In this document: one piece after another, positions 36,801-48,815 of the stretch
How the letters are laid out: each line of letters begins with the position of its first letter
Position numbering within the stretch: position 1 is the first letter of the stretch
Notes under the pieces: generated by a model
Told to the model about the DNA's origin: nothing
Database searches by the model: none
Seen by the model: the letters and a program-made list of their open reading frames with translations, nothing else
Translations under genes and position numbers: made by a program
Assembly: GCA_002633005.1 (NCBI GenBank)
Contig: NMRA01000052.1
Span: 1,011,484 to 1,075,483, forward strand
Length of the DNA stretch: 64,000 nucleotides
From: Phoronis australis
Lineage: Eukaryota > Phoronida > Phoronidae
Reading direction: 5' to 3'

Positions 36801-37775
36801 GAAGTGTGTGTAGAGGAAAAACACTTTTGATTGACATGTGCTTGAATTTTATACCCAAGTAAGTTTGTGGACCCATGTTGTCATCATATCTTGTGTTTGC
36901 TGCTCTTGCAAGATCTTGAAATCTTGACATTGTGGTTCATTGCAAAGTAAAATTGAATTAAAACAGCAGTCGTAAAACTGGTAAAATGTGTAATTGAATA
37001 TTTTTATGGTTTTTATTTCGTTGTAGCTCTAACCAATATCACAGCCTTATCTTTACCACTGGCATTGGAAAGGAGTTATGCAATTTGTGGAAATTGTTTA
37101 GCAAGTGTTAACATTATGAAGAAAATTGTGGCTAGCTAACTATAGTAACATTGAGGAACTATCGTAGCATGTAACACAGCGTCACTGCTGCATTTACTCT
37201 ATGTATTGAAGGTAGTGTCGTGTAAATTATTTACCTTTCCGTCCTGATGTTGACTTTCTATTCCACGTAATACCGAAGTTCATCACTAAGATATGTGGGT
37301 TTAGCAATGTACGCCACATTACATCAATTCTTCCGTTATTATACGCTAGAACAATGAAGTTTCTCAAAGTCTGTTTTTTATTTAGAAATTTGTCATGATT
37401 CCAAAATGCTGGTATGTGTGCTAAGCAAGAACTGAAATGCGGTAATTATCAAATTTTACCAACTTTTGTGCTTCTCAGATTACTGTAGTTGGTTGTGGGA
37501 TATGCCAGATTTGTTTGCTTGTTAGTATAATGTCCTTTTCCTCATTAGTAACACACGTTTTAGTTACAAAACTCTCATTTATTACATTTACAAACTGCAT
37601 ACAAATTACAGGCAACAGATGCAATTACAAATCATTTCCTTCCAGTTTTCATATTGGTAGAAGATATTTACTAAGTATTCAACATCACATTTCAACCTTG
37701 CTGTCTGTTATTTCCTTTGGTGTTCCCTGTCGTACAAGTTGGCTACAATTGGGCTGCCTGCAGGGAAACGTACTT
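36801..37775. other. intergenic, nothing recognised
   Basis: This AT-rich stretch between the ILK 3' end and the probable 3' UTR of the next minus-strand gene has no recognisable gene or repeat. Confidence 0.4.
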
Positions 37776-39047
37776 CTTTATTGAAGAAGGCACATGGACC
37801 ATACCAACAAGTTTAACATACATAAGCAAGGGCGACTGCTGGAGATCTAATTTTTTCACAGGAAGATTTGCAATAATTTCATGCAAGTGAATTTCTTCTA
37901 CCAATATCCTGGCAAAGTACAATTGACAGAATTGGTACATAATTTTATTCATGTGAACAAACTTAAGAATTATTTTTAAAACATGTACTATGTACTCTTT
38001 GGACGATTATAAAACTGACTGCTAACTATTGGAATCTTAATGTATCGAGGAGTATAAACTGAAAATGTGGACAAGTGATAACACCAATGCAAAATTCAAA
38101 GTTAATGTGTAGAGTGCAGCTTTAGTATGTTAACTAGGGTCAAGTACAATACAAATGAATTGACATTTCCAGCCAAAATAACAGGTACGCATGTGCTCCA
38201 CATAACAACAGCAAACAACAATGTTAACTTGCCTTATTGCCCAACTATTTTCGTGAGGAATTACAAATTTTAAAATTAAACAAAATCTTTCAACACTAAA
38301 CAATGATTCATGCTATTTTCAGGTTCTGCACCATAAATACCATAAAGCAATGTTTTGAACAATTGTGGACATTTACAATGTTTAACACCCTTCGAAAAGT
38401 GAAAAATTAACAGTTTTGTCCAAAACAGGTGAGCTTATATACAGTACATTTTCAGAACCAATCCACAATCATGACTAGTGTGTTATGCTCAACTCGAAAC
38501 ACATCCTCATCTCAATTCTTTGAAGAAATACAAACAAATTTGTCCAGATAAAAAAGAATTGATGAGGGTGTGTTCGAACCTTATACACCAGTGTGCTTCA
38601 CAACGGGGCAACAAAATAAGTTGAATGCTAAATATGTTAATAACAGTGGGTGAGGTCTTGATAATAAATAAATTCACCAATACCAAACATAGTATTTCAC
38701 AAATGTCCTACAAGCAAAAGACACAATGTGAAAAGGACAATCATCTTAAAATCTCAAAGGAGATACTCGAGTTCTCATTTATAAGTATTGCTTGCCTAAG
38801 TCAGTAAAAGTTCAAGAGTGACATAACATAGGCCAAAATGCAAACTTCCATACAAATTAGTACTAAAACATGTTTCAAGTTCTTAACTGATGAGTTTCAT
38901 CATTTTAAAACTATGTCTAAGCACCCTTCAATTGATTTTGAGCGAGTTGGTCAGTAAAGTTCTAAAGAGTGCACACCAGCCATGGCAACAGAGTATGTCG
39001 AGGGATTTAATGTTGTTCATCTCCGCCCCAACAAACACATGATCGTG
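37776..39047 (-). other. possible 3' UTR of the minus-strand gene ending at 39048
   Basis: No coding sequence is seen on either strand. Minus-strand AATAAA appears near 37780, followed (in transcription direction) by a CTGCAGG-rich stretch. Assignment depends on the exon at 39048-39263 being real. Confidence 0.35.
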
Positions 39048-39263
39048 TTAGGTGAAGAAAACTAGGTCAACTGGGGTCACCATTTTCAGGATGGACGCCA
39101 CACTTGTAGTGCACAAGCGATCAAAAATAGATTCCACCAGGAATGGGAAGGAAGCACAATCGAGAAAAGTGTCTGGGAAGAAAGAGTATTTGGGTTTAGT
39201 ATCATCATTTTTAGGTGTCAAGATTATGATTCGCGCCTCCCAAAATACATCAGTCAGCCTGGC
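39048..39263 (-). CDS. unrecognised terminal coding exon on the minus strand
   Basis: Reading from an acceptor (TTTGATCTTTAG|GCC) at 39263 there are 71 open codons and a TAA at 39050-39048, exactly 216 nt. The peptide looks like real protein: ARLTDVFWEARIIILTP, then NDDTKPKYSFFPD, then SFPFLVESIFDRL, ending VTPVDLVFFT. There is no ATG because it would be a last exon. Downstream on the minus strand a 1.2-kb gene-free stretch ends in a poly(A) signal (TTTATT on plus at about 37780), as expected for a 3' UTR. Upstream exons were not found, and the region to the right is full of transposons. I do not recognise the family. Confidence 0.42.
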   Translation of the reverse strand, partial: ARLTDVFWEARIIILTPKNDDTKPKYSFFPDTFLDCASFPFLVESIFDRLCTTSVASILKMVTPVDLVFFT

Positions 39264-39339
39264 CTAAAGATCAAATAAAGAATCTCACTGCATCATTTCC
39301 TATGTCCACTCATGCCATAAAGAAAGCCAATCTCCTCCC

Positions 39340-39735
39340 AGTAGGAGAGAGTGGGGCAACTTGTGCCACGAAGCAAGTTGAGCCACCCCCTCTAAATGCC
39401 GAGACTTTTCAGCTGACAACTAGCGCCATCTGTGGATAGGTGATGAGTCATCTTACTATCTCATTCATTGAAGACCTCTGCCAGAAGCAAGAAGGTTGTG
39501 AAGAAGCACAAAAGGTAATTTTGCAAGCCAAAAGTGAAAATTCAGCAAACTAATAAGTCGTCTTCGCATACCCTTGCCGCAGGGAGTAGTGGAAAGACAA
39601 CTGAATCACAAACTACCTTTGATATAAGTTGTTGTATTCCAAATGACAAAAATCTGTCCAACAAGTGCCTGTGAAACCAAAACCAGAGCACTAAAATAGG
39701 TCACAGTGGGGCAAATTGTGCCAGCCTATGAGGGG
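39340..39735. repeat. GTGGGGCAA-TTGTGCC repeat region
   Basis: The block GAGTGGGGCAACTTGTGCCA and the later CACAGTGGGGCAAATTGTGCC are diverged copies of one short repeat. GTTGAGCCACCCC and CTAGCTGACCCC follow each copy. No gene is seen here. Confidence 0.45.
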
Positions 39736-39785
39736 TAAGTCTAGCTGACCCCTTCTGATACGGTATTATTCCTTTACCAAAAGTT

Positions 39786-40200
39786 GTGTCGAAGAGAGCT
39801 AACAACAACACAAGAAAGAGGGGAAGAACTGCAATTCTTACAAATACCCCAAATCGTGACGAGATTGCTGCAAAGAAGTCCAAAAATGCTGTTAAAGGCG
39901 ATCAAGCGAAACGTGATCTGTTTTCAAGTAATCAGAATCACGACGAAAGTGATTCAGATTCAATATCGGAAACGGACTCTGAAATGAGCTTTGAATCTGA
40001 CAGCGGTGAAAGCGAAACATCCGCAGATGACCTGGAAAATACTTTCGACACCTTTTGAGGACTTTCAAAAAGAACTATTAACAAAAGGAAAAGGGCACTC
40101 TATTAAATCAGTAATTGAAAAAGAGCACAAAACAGTAAGTGCATTGTGGATACAAATTCATGACTTGTGTAATGAGTTACTTACTCGCGAGACAAGGAGC
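39786..40200 (+). pseudogene. N-terminal acidic region upstream of BEN-like copy A
   Basis: An open frame without ATG starts basic (SKRANNNTRKRGRT) and becomes Ser/Asp/Glu-rich (ESDSDSISETDSEMSF). It stops in a T-run near 40055; shifting by one base the frame continues through FEDFQKELLTKGKGHS and VSALWIQIHDLCNEL. A short piece of the latter block reappears at 44623-44680, ahead of copy B. It reads as the 5' part of the BEN-like gene and is frameshifted. Confidence 0.4.
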
Positions 40201-40520
40201 CCACCGCCGCATAATCACGAAACTGTTTTCAGAGACTGAACAACTCATGAGCGATATGGACTATGACGGTGTAAAAACAAACCTTGATCTGATAACACAA
40301 AAATGGACTTAATAGCAACTCTAGACAATAGCGTCATTGACTTCGTAGAGGGTGACGACATCGAACATACAATCGAGGAATTGGACAATTATAACACAGG
40401 CGCTTATAAACAACGGGCAAAAATTATTCAATTCCTCGAGCAGACCTCTTCTACAACAGGTAAAAATGACAAATCTACCAAAACTACAGCTACCGAAATT
40501 TGGTGGTGATATTAAAAACT
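40180..40520 (+). pseudogene. BEL/Pao-type gag N-terminal fragment, copy A
   Basis: Across frameshifts it reads TKLFSETEQLMSDMDYDG, KMDLIATLDNSVIDFVEGDD and EHTIEELD, the N-terminal gag region of BEL/Pao elements, and then runs into the KFGGD..KNW start of DUF1759. It is cut off there and joins directly to the Ser/Pro-rich exon of the BEN-like cassette. Copy B (45220-45595) has the same part with its LTR. The copy is dead. Confidence 0.6.
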
Positions 40521-42238
40521 GGTCTGAGTGATGATGAGGACTCGCCACCATCACCATCACCACCACCTATGCGTGCTCTCTCTCCAGATGTTGATAACTT
40601 TCAGAGTCCCACATTTACTGAACTGAGTCCAGTCGTCTTGCCTCCAGAGCATGCAAATGGTAAGAAAGTTAGTTCTTTTCTCTAAAACAACCCTGATCTT
40701 TGTAAATAATCGTATCCATCTAGACGTAATTGGCGTAGAAATGTCACATTTGTCCGTTCGTTGCCACTTATCAAAACTTATTTGAGAGACTTGATCACTT
40801 GGCTTAAACCACAGCTTTGGCAAGTCTAAGTTTTGCATTGCTTACATTTACTGTATTTCAATGCTTTGCTGGACTGTTTTGTAAGTTTTATATTTGTTGC
40901 AGTTAATTCAAAAGGTCACCCCACCGTAGGTGGCAAGGTGCCACGACAAAACCCGTGGCGTGCGCCAGCTTGTTCAAGTTGTGATCAGCTTCGAGAACAA
41001 AAAGCTGAAGGAAGAAGTTGCGCGCCTGCAATGTAGTGCGAAAGGTGAAAATGTACATTTAGGCAACTAAAAAATTACAAAAGTGATTGTGACGTTATAG
41101 TTGTACTTGTTACACCAGACTTAAGTTATGGTTTTGTAGTTCATAAAGAACTAAACTGTTTGTCATCTTGATCATTTATTAATTGCTTTTGTGTTAGCTT
41201 TGACAGTGAGTGGTACGTACATTTGCTATATATTTTTCAATGATTTGTTTTAGAACAAGCTTGTACTTCATCATGGGCACTGCCACCTGCTGGCTTCATG
41301 AATGAAGACGAAGCTATTTGCTTCCATGTAAGTATAAAGGAGTGCAGAAAATTTCTCCAATTTATTCTCAATGTATGGTGACATTCATTGATTGAGCACT
41401 TTTGCTTATATGGTAACCAAACAGTGCAAGCAATTTTAATGCATTCCCATGTATAATTCAAGAAGAATTGTCCAACTAAGGGCAATGAAACTGCAAACAA
41501 TTTGGTGTTCTTACATTAATATACAAACTTGTATACGTAACATAAACAACAATTATTTCAGATGACTCCAATCGGCCAGGGTGCATACTTGCACCAGGAT
41601 CAGGTGGCCTGTCTGAAAAACGTCAGCCATAGTGGGCCGTCAATGGGACGGAAGATGCAGTCAATGCTCTTCCCAAACGCGTCATCAAGAGAAGACATTG
41701 ACAGCAACCTCCTGCAGATAGCAGTTAGTGAGTATAGCTGTTATGATTGACATGCAACTATTTTATCTTGCTGCTTTAACTATTCTTAACTTTACTACTA
41801 AGCATAGTTGATTTTCAATTTACCACTGGTCAGTCAAAGAAGTGCAACATTTTTAAATCCTTGACATGCCCTTCCAAAGGACATCTTGGTGACTGTTAAA
41901 TAACTTGAACATTATCTTTATTAATATCACGATGCTTTAACTTTCATATGATAGAACATAAGCATGAAACATTGCATCGTGCTCATAGTCTGTAATTTGT
42001 TACATTTTATTGTCTCGTGTTGAGGAACGTTTTGTATGCACAATTATTAATCGAGCACTGAGCATAAGCAATGCTGTAGTTGTTGTTGACCTATTGTACA
42101 TGTGAAGACTTCCCGTTTTCAGACTGGATAATGGCAAATAAACTGGATTCGTCCACCAGAGGCGCAGTGAATGCCAGTGTAACTTGGGCCATTTCATCGA
42201 AAAAGTGCTATAAGAAAAAGAAGCTTCTTGGATGTTGA
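40520..42238 (+). pseudogene. BEN-domain-like gene cassette, copy A
   Basis: Exons read as: a Ser/Pro-rich piece ending 40659 (DDEDSPPSPSPPPMRALSP); 40903 onward (KVPRQNPWRAPACSSC, then a leucine-zipper-like stretch); the exon at about 41254-41329 (EQACTSS..GFMNEDEAICFH); 41562-41727 (GQGAYLHQDQVACLKNVSHS, MQSMLFPNASSREDIDSNLL); and 42123-42238 (KLDSSTRGAVNA..., stop). The fourth exon has the layout of a BEN domain, a DNA-binding fold. Splice phases match. In the second exon copy A lacks 5 bases present in copy B, giving a stop, so this copy is broken. The BEN call is by pattern only. Confidence 0.5.
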
Positions 42239-42439
42239 CTTGTGAAATATTAAGAGTTCCATCGCAAAATCAAATATCCACCAAATTTCAAATGTTAGAA
42301 CAACTTAATACCTAAAATTTCAGATAGACGCTCTCTATGACTGGAGTGTCAAGTCATTTTTCAGTCATGACTGAACAGACGCTGTAAATGTGACTGAAAG
42401 GTGACTGAATCGTGACTGAATGTTGACTGGTCTAGGGTA

Positions 42440-42740
42440 AGGGATGGCCACCTAACACCCGAATAGAAGTCGTTCAACTATAAGCAAACGTGCTACCAGA
42501 GTGGACATTGAACGATGCTTTGGTTGTGTTCAAGGAAAGTTTAGGAAACTAAAGTTTCTTGACATGAAAAAAGCAGAGGACATGTCTGGAGTCATTGTTG
42601 CCTGTTATGTACTCCATAATCTCATCATTAATGAGGACGTGGAATAAGACAATGAGGAAGTTTATGTTTGACATCAACCTGCTGATGCTAACCCAGAATT
42701 AAGAGCAGTCACCAAGAGAAAAGGGGTTGATTTGCTTTAG
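42440..42740 (+). pseudogene. Harbinger/PIF-type transposase C-terminal fragment
   Basis: The frame reads RATRVDIERCFGCVQGKFRK, then LDMKKAEDMSGVIVACYVLH and NLIINEDVE. This is the end of a DDE_Tnp_4 transposase: R-x-x-(V/I)ER-x-FG, then a CYVLHN motif. The DDE core upstream is missing and stops follow. Confidence 0.75.
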
Positions 42741-43970
42741 GAATGTGGCTGAACAATTTGTATGAAATCGAACTAGAGATCCTGCATGCCTTCCATGATT
42801 ACACGCCATCTGCAACTGCGACCTCGTCTGCATTCCCTGCGTATACATAACGCCATAAACTACCACCAAAGTCATGTTTCTACTGTGCCGACAATTCCCA
42901 CAGGACTATTTTACTTTGACACAATAATTCATTACATAAGCCATGGCTAGGTTGGTTTGGCTGCAACATGACAGAAGAGTTTGTGTAAGCATCGATTGAT
43001 ATATGACAAACCCACTAGGGGGCGTCTCGATTGGTCACTTCAGTTGAGACACATGTGAGCACGCAATAGTTAGACAGGTAGGACATATGCCCGTTAAAAC
43101 AGTTTCGGTCTGTGAACTCGAAGGGGCCTGTGGTACCGCTGATCATTAAGATGTAATGGAGATGCCTTGTTGTGTAGTAACTATTGAAAGGTGTCTATTT
43201 CTAGTAATAGTAATCCGTAACAGTTTAGGATGGATGATTGTAAACAGTTACTTGTTTGATAGTTTACCTTATGTATAATACAACTTACAAAGAATCTTCA
43301 TGGCTCAGTTTTAGTGTACGATAAAGAGACCATGATTGGTAAAAGCACTGTGGGTATAAACCATATGAAAACTGGTTAAATTCCAGGTATGGATGAAATC
43401 TTGTTAGAGTTTTTAAATACAGCACCCTTTTTGGACAATCACTCCACTGTTGCTGTTCTATCGTATTTTGAAAGAGAGGTATTTGTTAATGTTTATGTTA
43501 GAATCCCCGCACCTGACTGCAGCTAATGGGATGGGTGCAGTGTGTGGGTTGATGACTCTAGGAGACATGGCTTATTATGTAATGTTACTCATAGGGTACC
43601 AGATAAATTCTGAATGTCAAGGGATTTTACAGCAGTTCAGAACAGAGATGTAAACGAGTTAAGACGTATTGTAGCAGTTGAAAGTTAGTAGTGAAGCAGT
43701 TTATGAAGTTGAAACCAAATAGAATGTAGCAGGACTTTGATTCCACCACAGAAGTAAGCAGTTATTTACTATAATTCGTGTTATTATGTATTTGCATTTT
43801 TAAAGTAAAATAAGGTTTATTTAGAATTATTGTCAAATAGAAAACTCAGAAATATATTTGACTATTATGAAAAATAGAATGAAGAAGAAATAACGAAAGT
43901 TTAACCCAGCGCCAAACATGCGCATCCTACATACGCAGCTTGTTTAATGAAGCCTTGAAATTACGGTATC
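42741..43970. other. no recognisable gene
   Basis: Between two transposase remnants. The open frame at 43450-43653 has no recognisable features. Confidence 0.4.
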
Positions 43971-43989
43971 CTACAGACACCTTAATGCG

Positions 43990-44550
43990 CTACAAACTGC
44001 CCCTACGGTGAACCGACTATCGCCTGAGGAACAGCAAGCTATAAGATATGTTGCTGGTGCAATGTGTAGTAAGCTGCTACAGCGTGTGTCTTATTTGAAG
44101 TCCAGGAAACACTCAACATATGTAGGATGCATCCAAAATCTCACAGGGGAAGGTACCAGGGAGGATTCTTGGACTGTTCTTCATTTCACATGAACTGTAT
44201 CTGTTTGCCAAAGAGCTAGAGAACGTTGTCCCTAGTGAAGTGTTCAATGACAGTACCATTGTAAACTACCATGGGGAAGATGTACGGATGGGTTTGATGG
44301 ATTCCTTTCAGTCGTCCAACCCTTCTTGATCTTTGGGACCAGGTAACTCCTGGATTTTCACAAGCAATTAAACTGGATGTGCTGTTCATGTTTGTGAAAC
44401 TTTACTTAACAATAAGGGGGTTTTCCTTTCAAAAGAAGATAGTAAGCTTGTTTGAAGAGAAGCAGTATTGCAATGTTAAGGGGCAGAAAGGATTGTGCAA
44501 ATCATTGAAAGCTATGAACCAACTTTTATCATCATAGAAGATGCGCAATG
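43990..44550 (+). pseudogene. transposase-like C-terminal region, family not identified
   Basis: The first frame reads LSPEEQQAIRYVAGAMCSKL and later LTGEGTREDSWT. After a frameshift come FISHELYLFAKELENV and a stretch ending KLYLTIRGFSF. The layout (an 'AIRYVAG' helix, a glycine-rich 'DRGGL..' type site, a conserved 'V(K)LYLT(V/I)RGFSF' tail) is that of transposon-derived proteins common in invertebrate genomes. No catalytic core is present here. The superfamily is not named with confidence. Confidence 0.5.
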
Positions 44551-44942
44551 TACAAATGACTTCCTTTAACTTGTCACCTTTGAGACTGCAAAAAACAATG
44601 ACTTGGCCAAGTAAATATTTACAAAACAGTAAGTTCATTGTGGATACAAATTCATGACTTGTGTAATAAGTTAAGCTAGGTCACTTGTACTGTTCAAAAA
44701 CGTTGTGAATATTGTTTATGCTAAGAATCACTCTATAATAATTCCGAACAGTGGAGCCTAACAAAAACTGAAACCATAACCAGCTTCGAGGCCTGGCGAC
44801 TAAATTTCCTGGCGACAAAATTTACTTTAAATTTTGTCCCTCGATGCCAATTTTGTGCCGTTCCTGGCAGAAAAATTCACCTGAGAAAAGAAGAATCACC
44901 CCATCAGAGGCTTCACGGACGACCCGCCCGGAGCCACAAACC

Positions 44943-45178
44943 TGTCAAGAATGACTTCTTGACATTTTATCTATTCTGAGAATTGTGCCTTATTTGGGCC
45001 CACCTACATGTTTAATACTATTGGTTAGTTTAACTCCTCCTACTCATACCACGTGATTACAACACGTGGCTGTATAACTGTATTATTATATTGTAGTTTC
45101 AGTGCAAATAAAATCAGTTGTTCTTTTAACCCTACACAAACCAGTTATCACTTTTGCTCTCCCACCTCATTCCACACA
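44943..45178 (+). mobile_element. putative 5' LTR of a BEL/Pao-type element
   Basis: It begins TGTCAAGAATGACTTC and ends ..TTCCACACA, has the TG...CA borders of an LTR and an internal AATAAA. It is followed within a few bases by a primer-binding-site-like TGGTGCCGAAACC (45186-45198) and then the gag fragment. No matching 3' LTR was found in the window. Confidence 0.5.
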
Positions 45179-45219
45179 ATTTTCTGGTGCCGAAACCTAA
45201 TCAATGTAATGGAATCTAT

Positions 45220-45595
45220 GACAGCGCAACAGAAACTTACTCACGAGACGAGGAGCCCACCGCGGCATAATCACGAAACTGTTTTCAGAGACTGAACAAC
45301 TCATGAGCGATATGGACTATGACGGTGTAAAAACGAACCTTGATCTCATAACACAAAAAATGGACTTAATAGCAACTCTGGACAATAGCGTCATTGACTT
45401 CGTAGAGGGTGACGACTTCGAACATACAATCGAGGAATTGGACAGGTCAATTATAACACGGACGCCTATAAACAACAGGCAAAAATTATTCTATTCCTCG
45501 AGCAGGCCTCTTCTACAACAGGTAAAAATGACAAATCTACCAAAACTACAGCTACCGAAATTTGGTGGTGAGATTAAAAACTGGACTGAGTGATG
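45220..45595 (+). pseudogene. BEL/Pao-type gag N-terminal fragment, copy B
   Basis: The same gag start as copy A: TKLFSETEQLMSDMDYDG, TLDNSVIDFVEGDDFEHT and LPKLQLPKFGGEIKNWTE, the start of DUF1759. It ends there and passes into the Ser/Pro-rich exon of the BEN-like cassette. Frameshifts occur around 45450. The rest of the element is absent. Confidence 0.65.
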
Positions 45596-48224
45596 ATGAT
45601 GACTCGCCACCATCACCATCACCTATGCGTGCTCTGTCTCCAGATGTTAGTCCCACATTTACTGAACTGAGTCTAGTCGTGTTGTCTTCAGAGCATGCAA
45701 ATGGTAATAAAGTTAGTTCTTTTCTCTAAAACAACCCTGATCTTTGTAAATAATCGTATCTATCTAGACGTAATTGGCATAGAAATGTCACATTTTTCCG
45801 TTCCTTGCCTCTTATCAAAACTTATTGGTGAGACTTGATCACTTGGCTTAAACCACAGCTTTGGCATGTCTAAGTTTTGCATTGCTTACATTTACTGTAT
45901 TTCAATGTTTTGCTGGACTGTTTTGTAAGTTGTATATTTGTTGTAGTTAATTCAAAAGGTCACCCCACCGTAGGTGACAAGGTGCCACGACAAAACCCGT
46001 GGCGTGCGCCAGCTTGTTCAAGTTGTGGTCAGCTTCGCGCAGAGAACAAAAAGCTAAAGGAAGAAGTTGCGCGCCTGCAACGTAGTGCTAAAGGTGAAAA
46101 TGTACATTTAGACAACTAAAAAATTATAAATTTAAAAGTGATTGTGACATTATAGTTGTACTTGTTACACCAGATTTAAGTTGTGGTTTTGTAGTTCATA
46201 AAGAACTAAACTGTTTGTGATCTTGATCATTTATTAATTGCTTTTGTGTTAGCTTTGACAGTGAGTGGTACGTACATTTGCTATATTTTTCAATGATTTG
46301 TTTTAGAACAAGCTTGTACTTCATCACGGGCACTGCCACCTGCTGGCTTCGTGAATGAAGACGAAGCTATTTGCTTCCATGTAATTATAAAGGAGTGCAG
46401 AAAATTTCTCCAAATTATTCTCATTGTATGGTGACATTCATTGATTGAGCACTTTTGCTTATATGGTAACCAAACAGTGCAAGCAATTTCAATGCATTCC
46501 CATGTATAATTCAAGAAGAATTGTTCAACTAAGGGCAATGAAACTGCAAACAATTTGGTGTTCTTACATTAATATACAAACTTGTATACGTAACATAAAT
46601 AACAATTATTTCAGATGACTCCAATGGGCCAGGATGCATACTTGCACCAGGATCAGGTGGCGTGTCTGCAAAACGTCAGCCATAGTGGGCCGTCAATGGG
46701 ACGGAAGATGCTGTCAATACTCTTTCCCAAACGCGTCATCAAGGGAAGACATTGACAGCAACCTCCTGTGTAGTAGTATCGTGTAGTGATTCTCTCTCAC
46801 TAGCCAAGTAGAATACATGTGTTATATGTCAGACTCCAGTCGTCGTTTTATATACGCTTATAACGGCCAGCTATTACTACATGGTGGCAGCGGTAAACCT
46901 GTACGCCTTTCAACATCCGTGCATCGACCTGCAACCTGAACTAACGTCCAGAAAGTCACCAACCTGCGGACATTCTTCTTTCGGACTGAACATTCTGCTG
47001 ACCTCGCCGAGAGACATTGTTCTGCAGTCAGACGGCACTCGCTCGCTCAACTGACATAACTGCGACGAGATCAACAAAACCGTAAGCAAAAACAGTGCAT
47101 AATTGTCTTACGGACATACTGTCCACGGATAGAACGCGGTGATCGCCATTAGCCGCGCCATACTCGTGTGTATTTACTTGTGACCTATTTTACCTTCTCA
47201 CGGCGGACTAACACTGTCTTGTGCCGTAGTAAAGTGTTCCGCCTAACTCGCCTCGCTGCTGTATAGGAACTCCTTTCCTGGTGAAAATTAGTTTCGCCTA
47301 ACTAGTGGACACCTACAGTAAATTCCAAAATGGCCGCCCATTTCCCAATTATGCGGTGGGACGGCGATGATCTGAGCGAAAACCTACTGCTATTTAAGCA
47401 GAAAATGACTCTCTATCTCGAAGATGAGGCAATTGAAGATGAAGTTAAGCAGGCTAAGAAAATCTGCCGTGGTATTGGTGATGAATGGCTTAAGCACCTG
47501 AATGTCAGTGGGCTCAGCGATGCAGACAAGAAAGACCCCAACCAGCTGTGGACACTTTTCGAGTCTCAACTCAAAGTGAGCGTCAATTTTTGGATACACA
47601 GACTGCACCCCATGCAATTACGGCAAAAATCACAAGAAAGCCTAGATGATTTCGTCACCGGAGCACGCACTGTGGCCCTCAAATGTGATTTTGGTGACGA
47701 CGAGCTTAGTGAGTATAGTTTTCACAATTGACATACAACTATTTTATCTTGCAGCTTTAACCATTCTTACCTTTACTACTAAGCATAGTTGATTTTCAAT
47801 TTACCACTGGTCAGTCAAAGAAGTGCAACATTTTTTAAATCCTTGACATGCCCTTCCAAAGGACATCTTAGTGACTGTTAAATAACCTGAACATTATCTT
47901 ATTAATATCACGATCCTATAACTTTCATGTGATAGAATATAAGCATGAAACTTTGCATTGTGCTTATAGTCTGTAATTTGTTACATTTTATTGTCTCGTG
48001 TTGAGGCACGTTTTGTATGCATAATTATTAATCGAGCACTGAGCATAAGCAATGCTGTAGTTGTTGTTGACCTATTGTACATGTGAAGACTACCCATTTT
48101 CAGACTGGATAATGGCAAATAAACTGGATTCGTCCACCCGAGGCGCAGTGAATGCAAGTATAACTCGGGCCATTTCATCGAAAAAGTGCTATCAGAAAAA
48201 GAAGCTTCTTGGATGTTGACTTGT
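45596..48224 (+). pseudogene. BEN-domain-like gene cassette, copy B, interrupted by a Gypsy-like fragment
   Basis: Exons correspond one to one with copy A: a Ser/Pro-rich piece, 45947-46093 (here intact: NKKLKEEVARLQRSAKG, a leucine-zipper-like helix after a CSSC pair), 46307-46380, 46615 onward, and the terminal exon at about 48105-48224. In the fourth exon an extra T (CTCTTTCCC instead of CTCTTCCC) shifts the frame. At 46768 the exon is broken and replaced by an LTR-leader-gag fragment, rejoining at TTAGTGAGTATAG (about 47708). Introns are near-identical to copy A, so the duplication is recent relative to most TEs here. Confidence 0.55.
46769..47707 (+). mobile_element. Gypsy-like 5' LTR, leader and gag fragment
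   Basis: A 113-bp LTR-like unit (46769-46881) runs TGTAGTAGTATCG...CTATTACTACA, with inverted TGTAGTA/TACTACA ends. TGGTGGCAGCGG at 46882 follows directly as a primer-binding site. An ATG at 47330 opens a gag-type frame: MAAHFPIMRWDGDDLSENLL, KMTLYLEDEAI, LWTLFESQLK, RLHPMQLRQKSQESLDDFVT. The element stops inside gag at about 47707. No protease, RT or 3' LTR follows. It interrupts BEN-like copy B. Confidence 0.7.
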
Positions 48225-48238
48225 GAAATATTAAAATG

Positions 48239-48815
48239 GTTCCTGTTCAGTATTTTGCTGTATTCTCATAATATTCTGCGTTGAACCATAATTGTCTCGC
48301 ACATTTCACAAGTGTTTTAAACATCCCTTAAAAAAATTTATCTCCAAAACAAATGATTCAGTTCTTACTTGATATTTCCATTGGTTAATTTTTCAATTTT
48401 AACTAATTTGCTATGTTCACAGAAATAAAATAGATTCGTACTACTTGTGAACAATTCTATCAATTTCTTATAAGTGTTCCCTCGTTTCAAGTTGTAAACA
48501 CTGAGAAAGGGCAAGAACCGATACCTTAGCTTTTTTAAACAAATATACCAACTCTTAACTGTCATTATTGTTTTATCGTTTAAGAGTAGACTACCGATAA
48601 GTCGGAATGTCTTGGACATTTTCCTATGAAACAGTTGATAACATACACTCCTTGAAGTCAAATACATTTGTCGGATGAAGTTGTGTAGTCCAATCGAATT
48701 CACCTTATTCATTTTCAGTTGGTAATGGCAGCATTCCTTTAAAAGATGTGTACGTACACTTTAACATGTAACTTATCGCATTCTGTTTTACATGATGCTC
48801 TATTTTAATTTTCAG
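48239..48815. other. no recognisable gene
   Basis: AT-rich stretch after BEN-like copy B. The minus-strand frame at 48365-48712 is low in protein-like composition and is not called. Confidence 0.4.
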
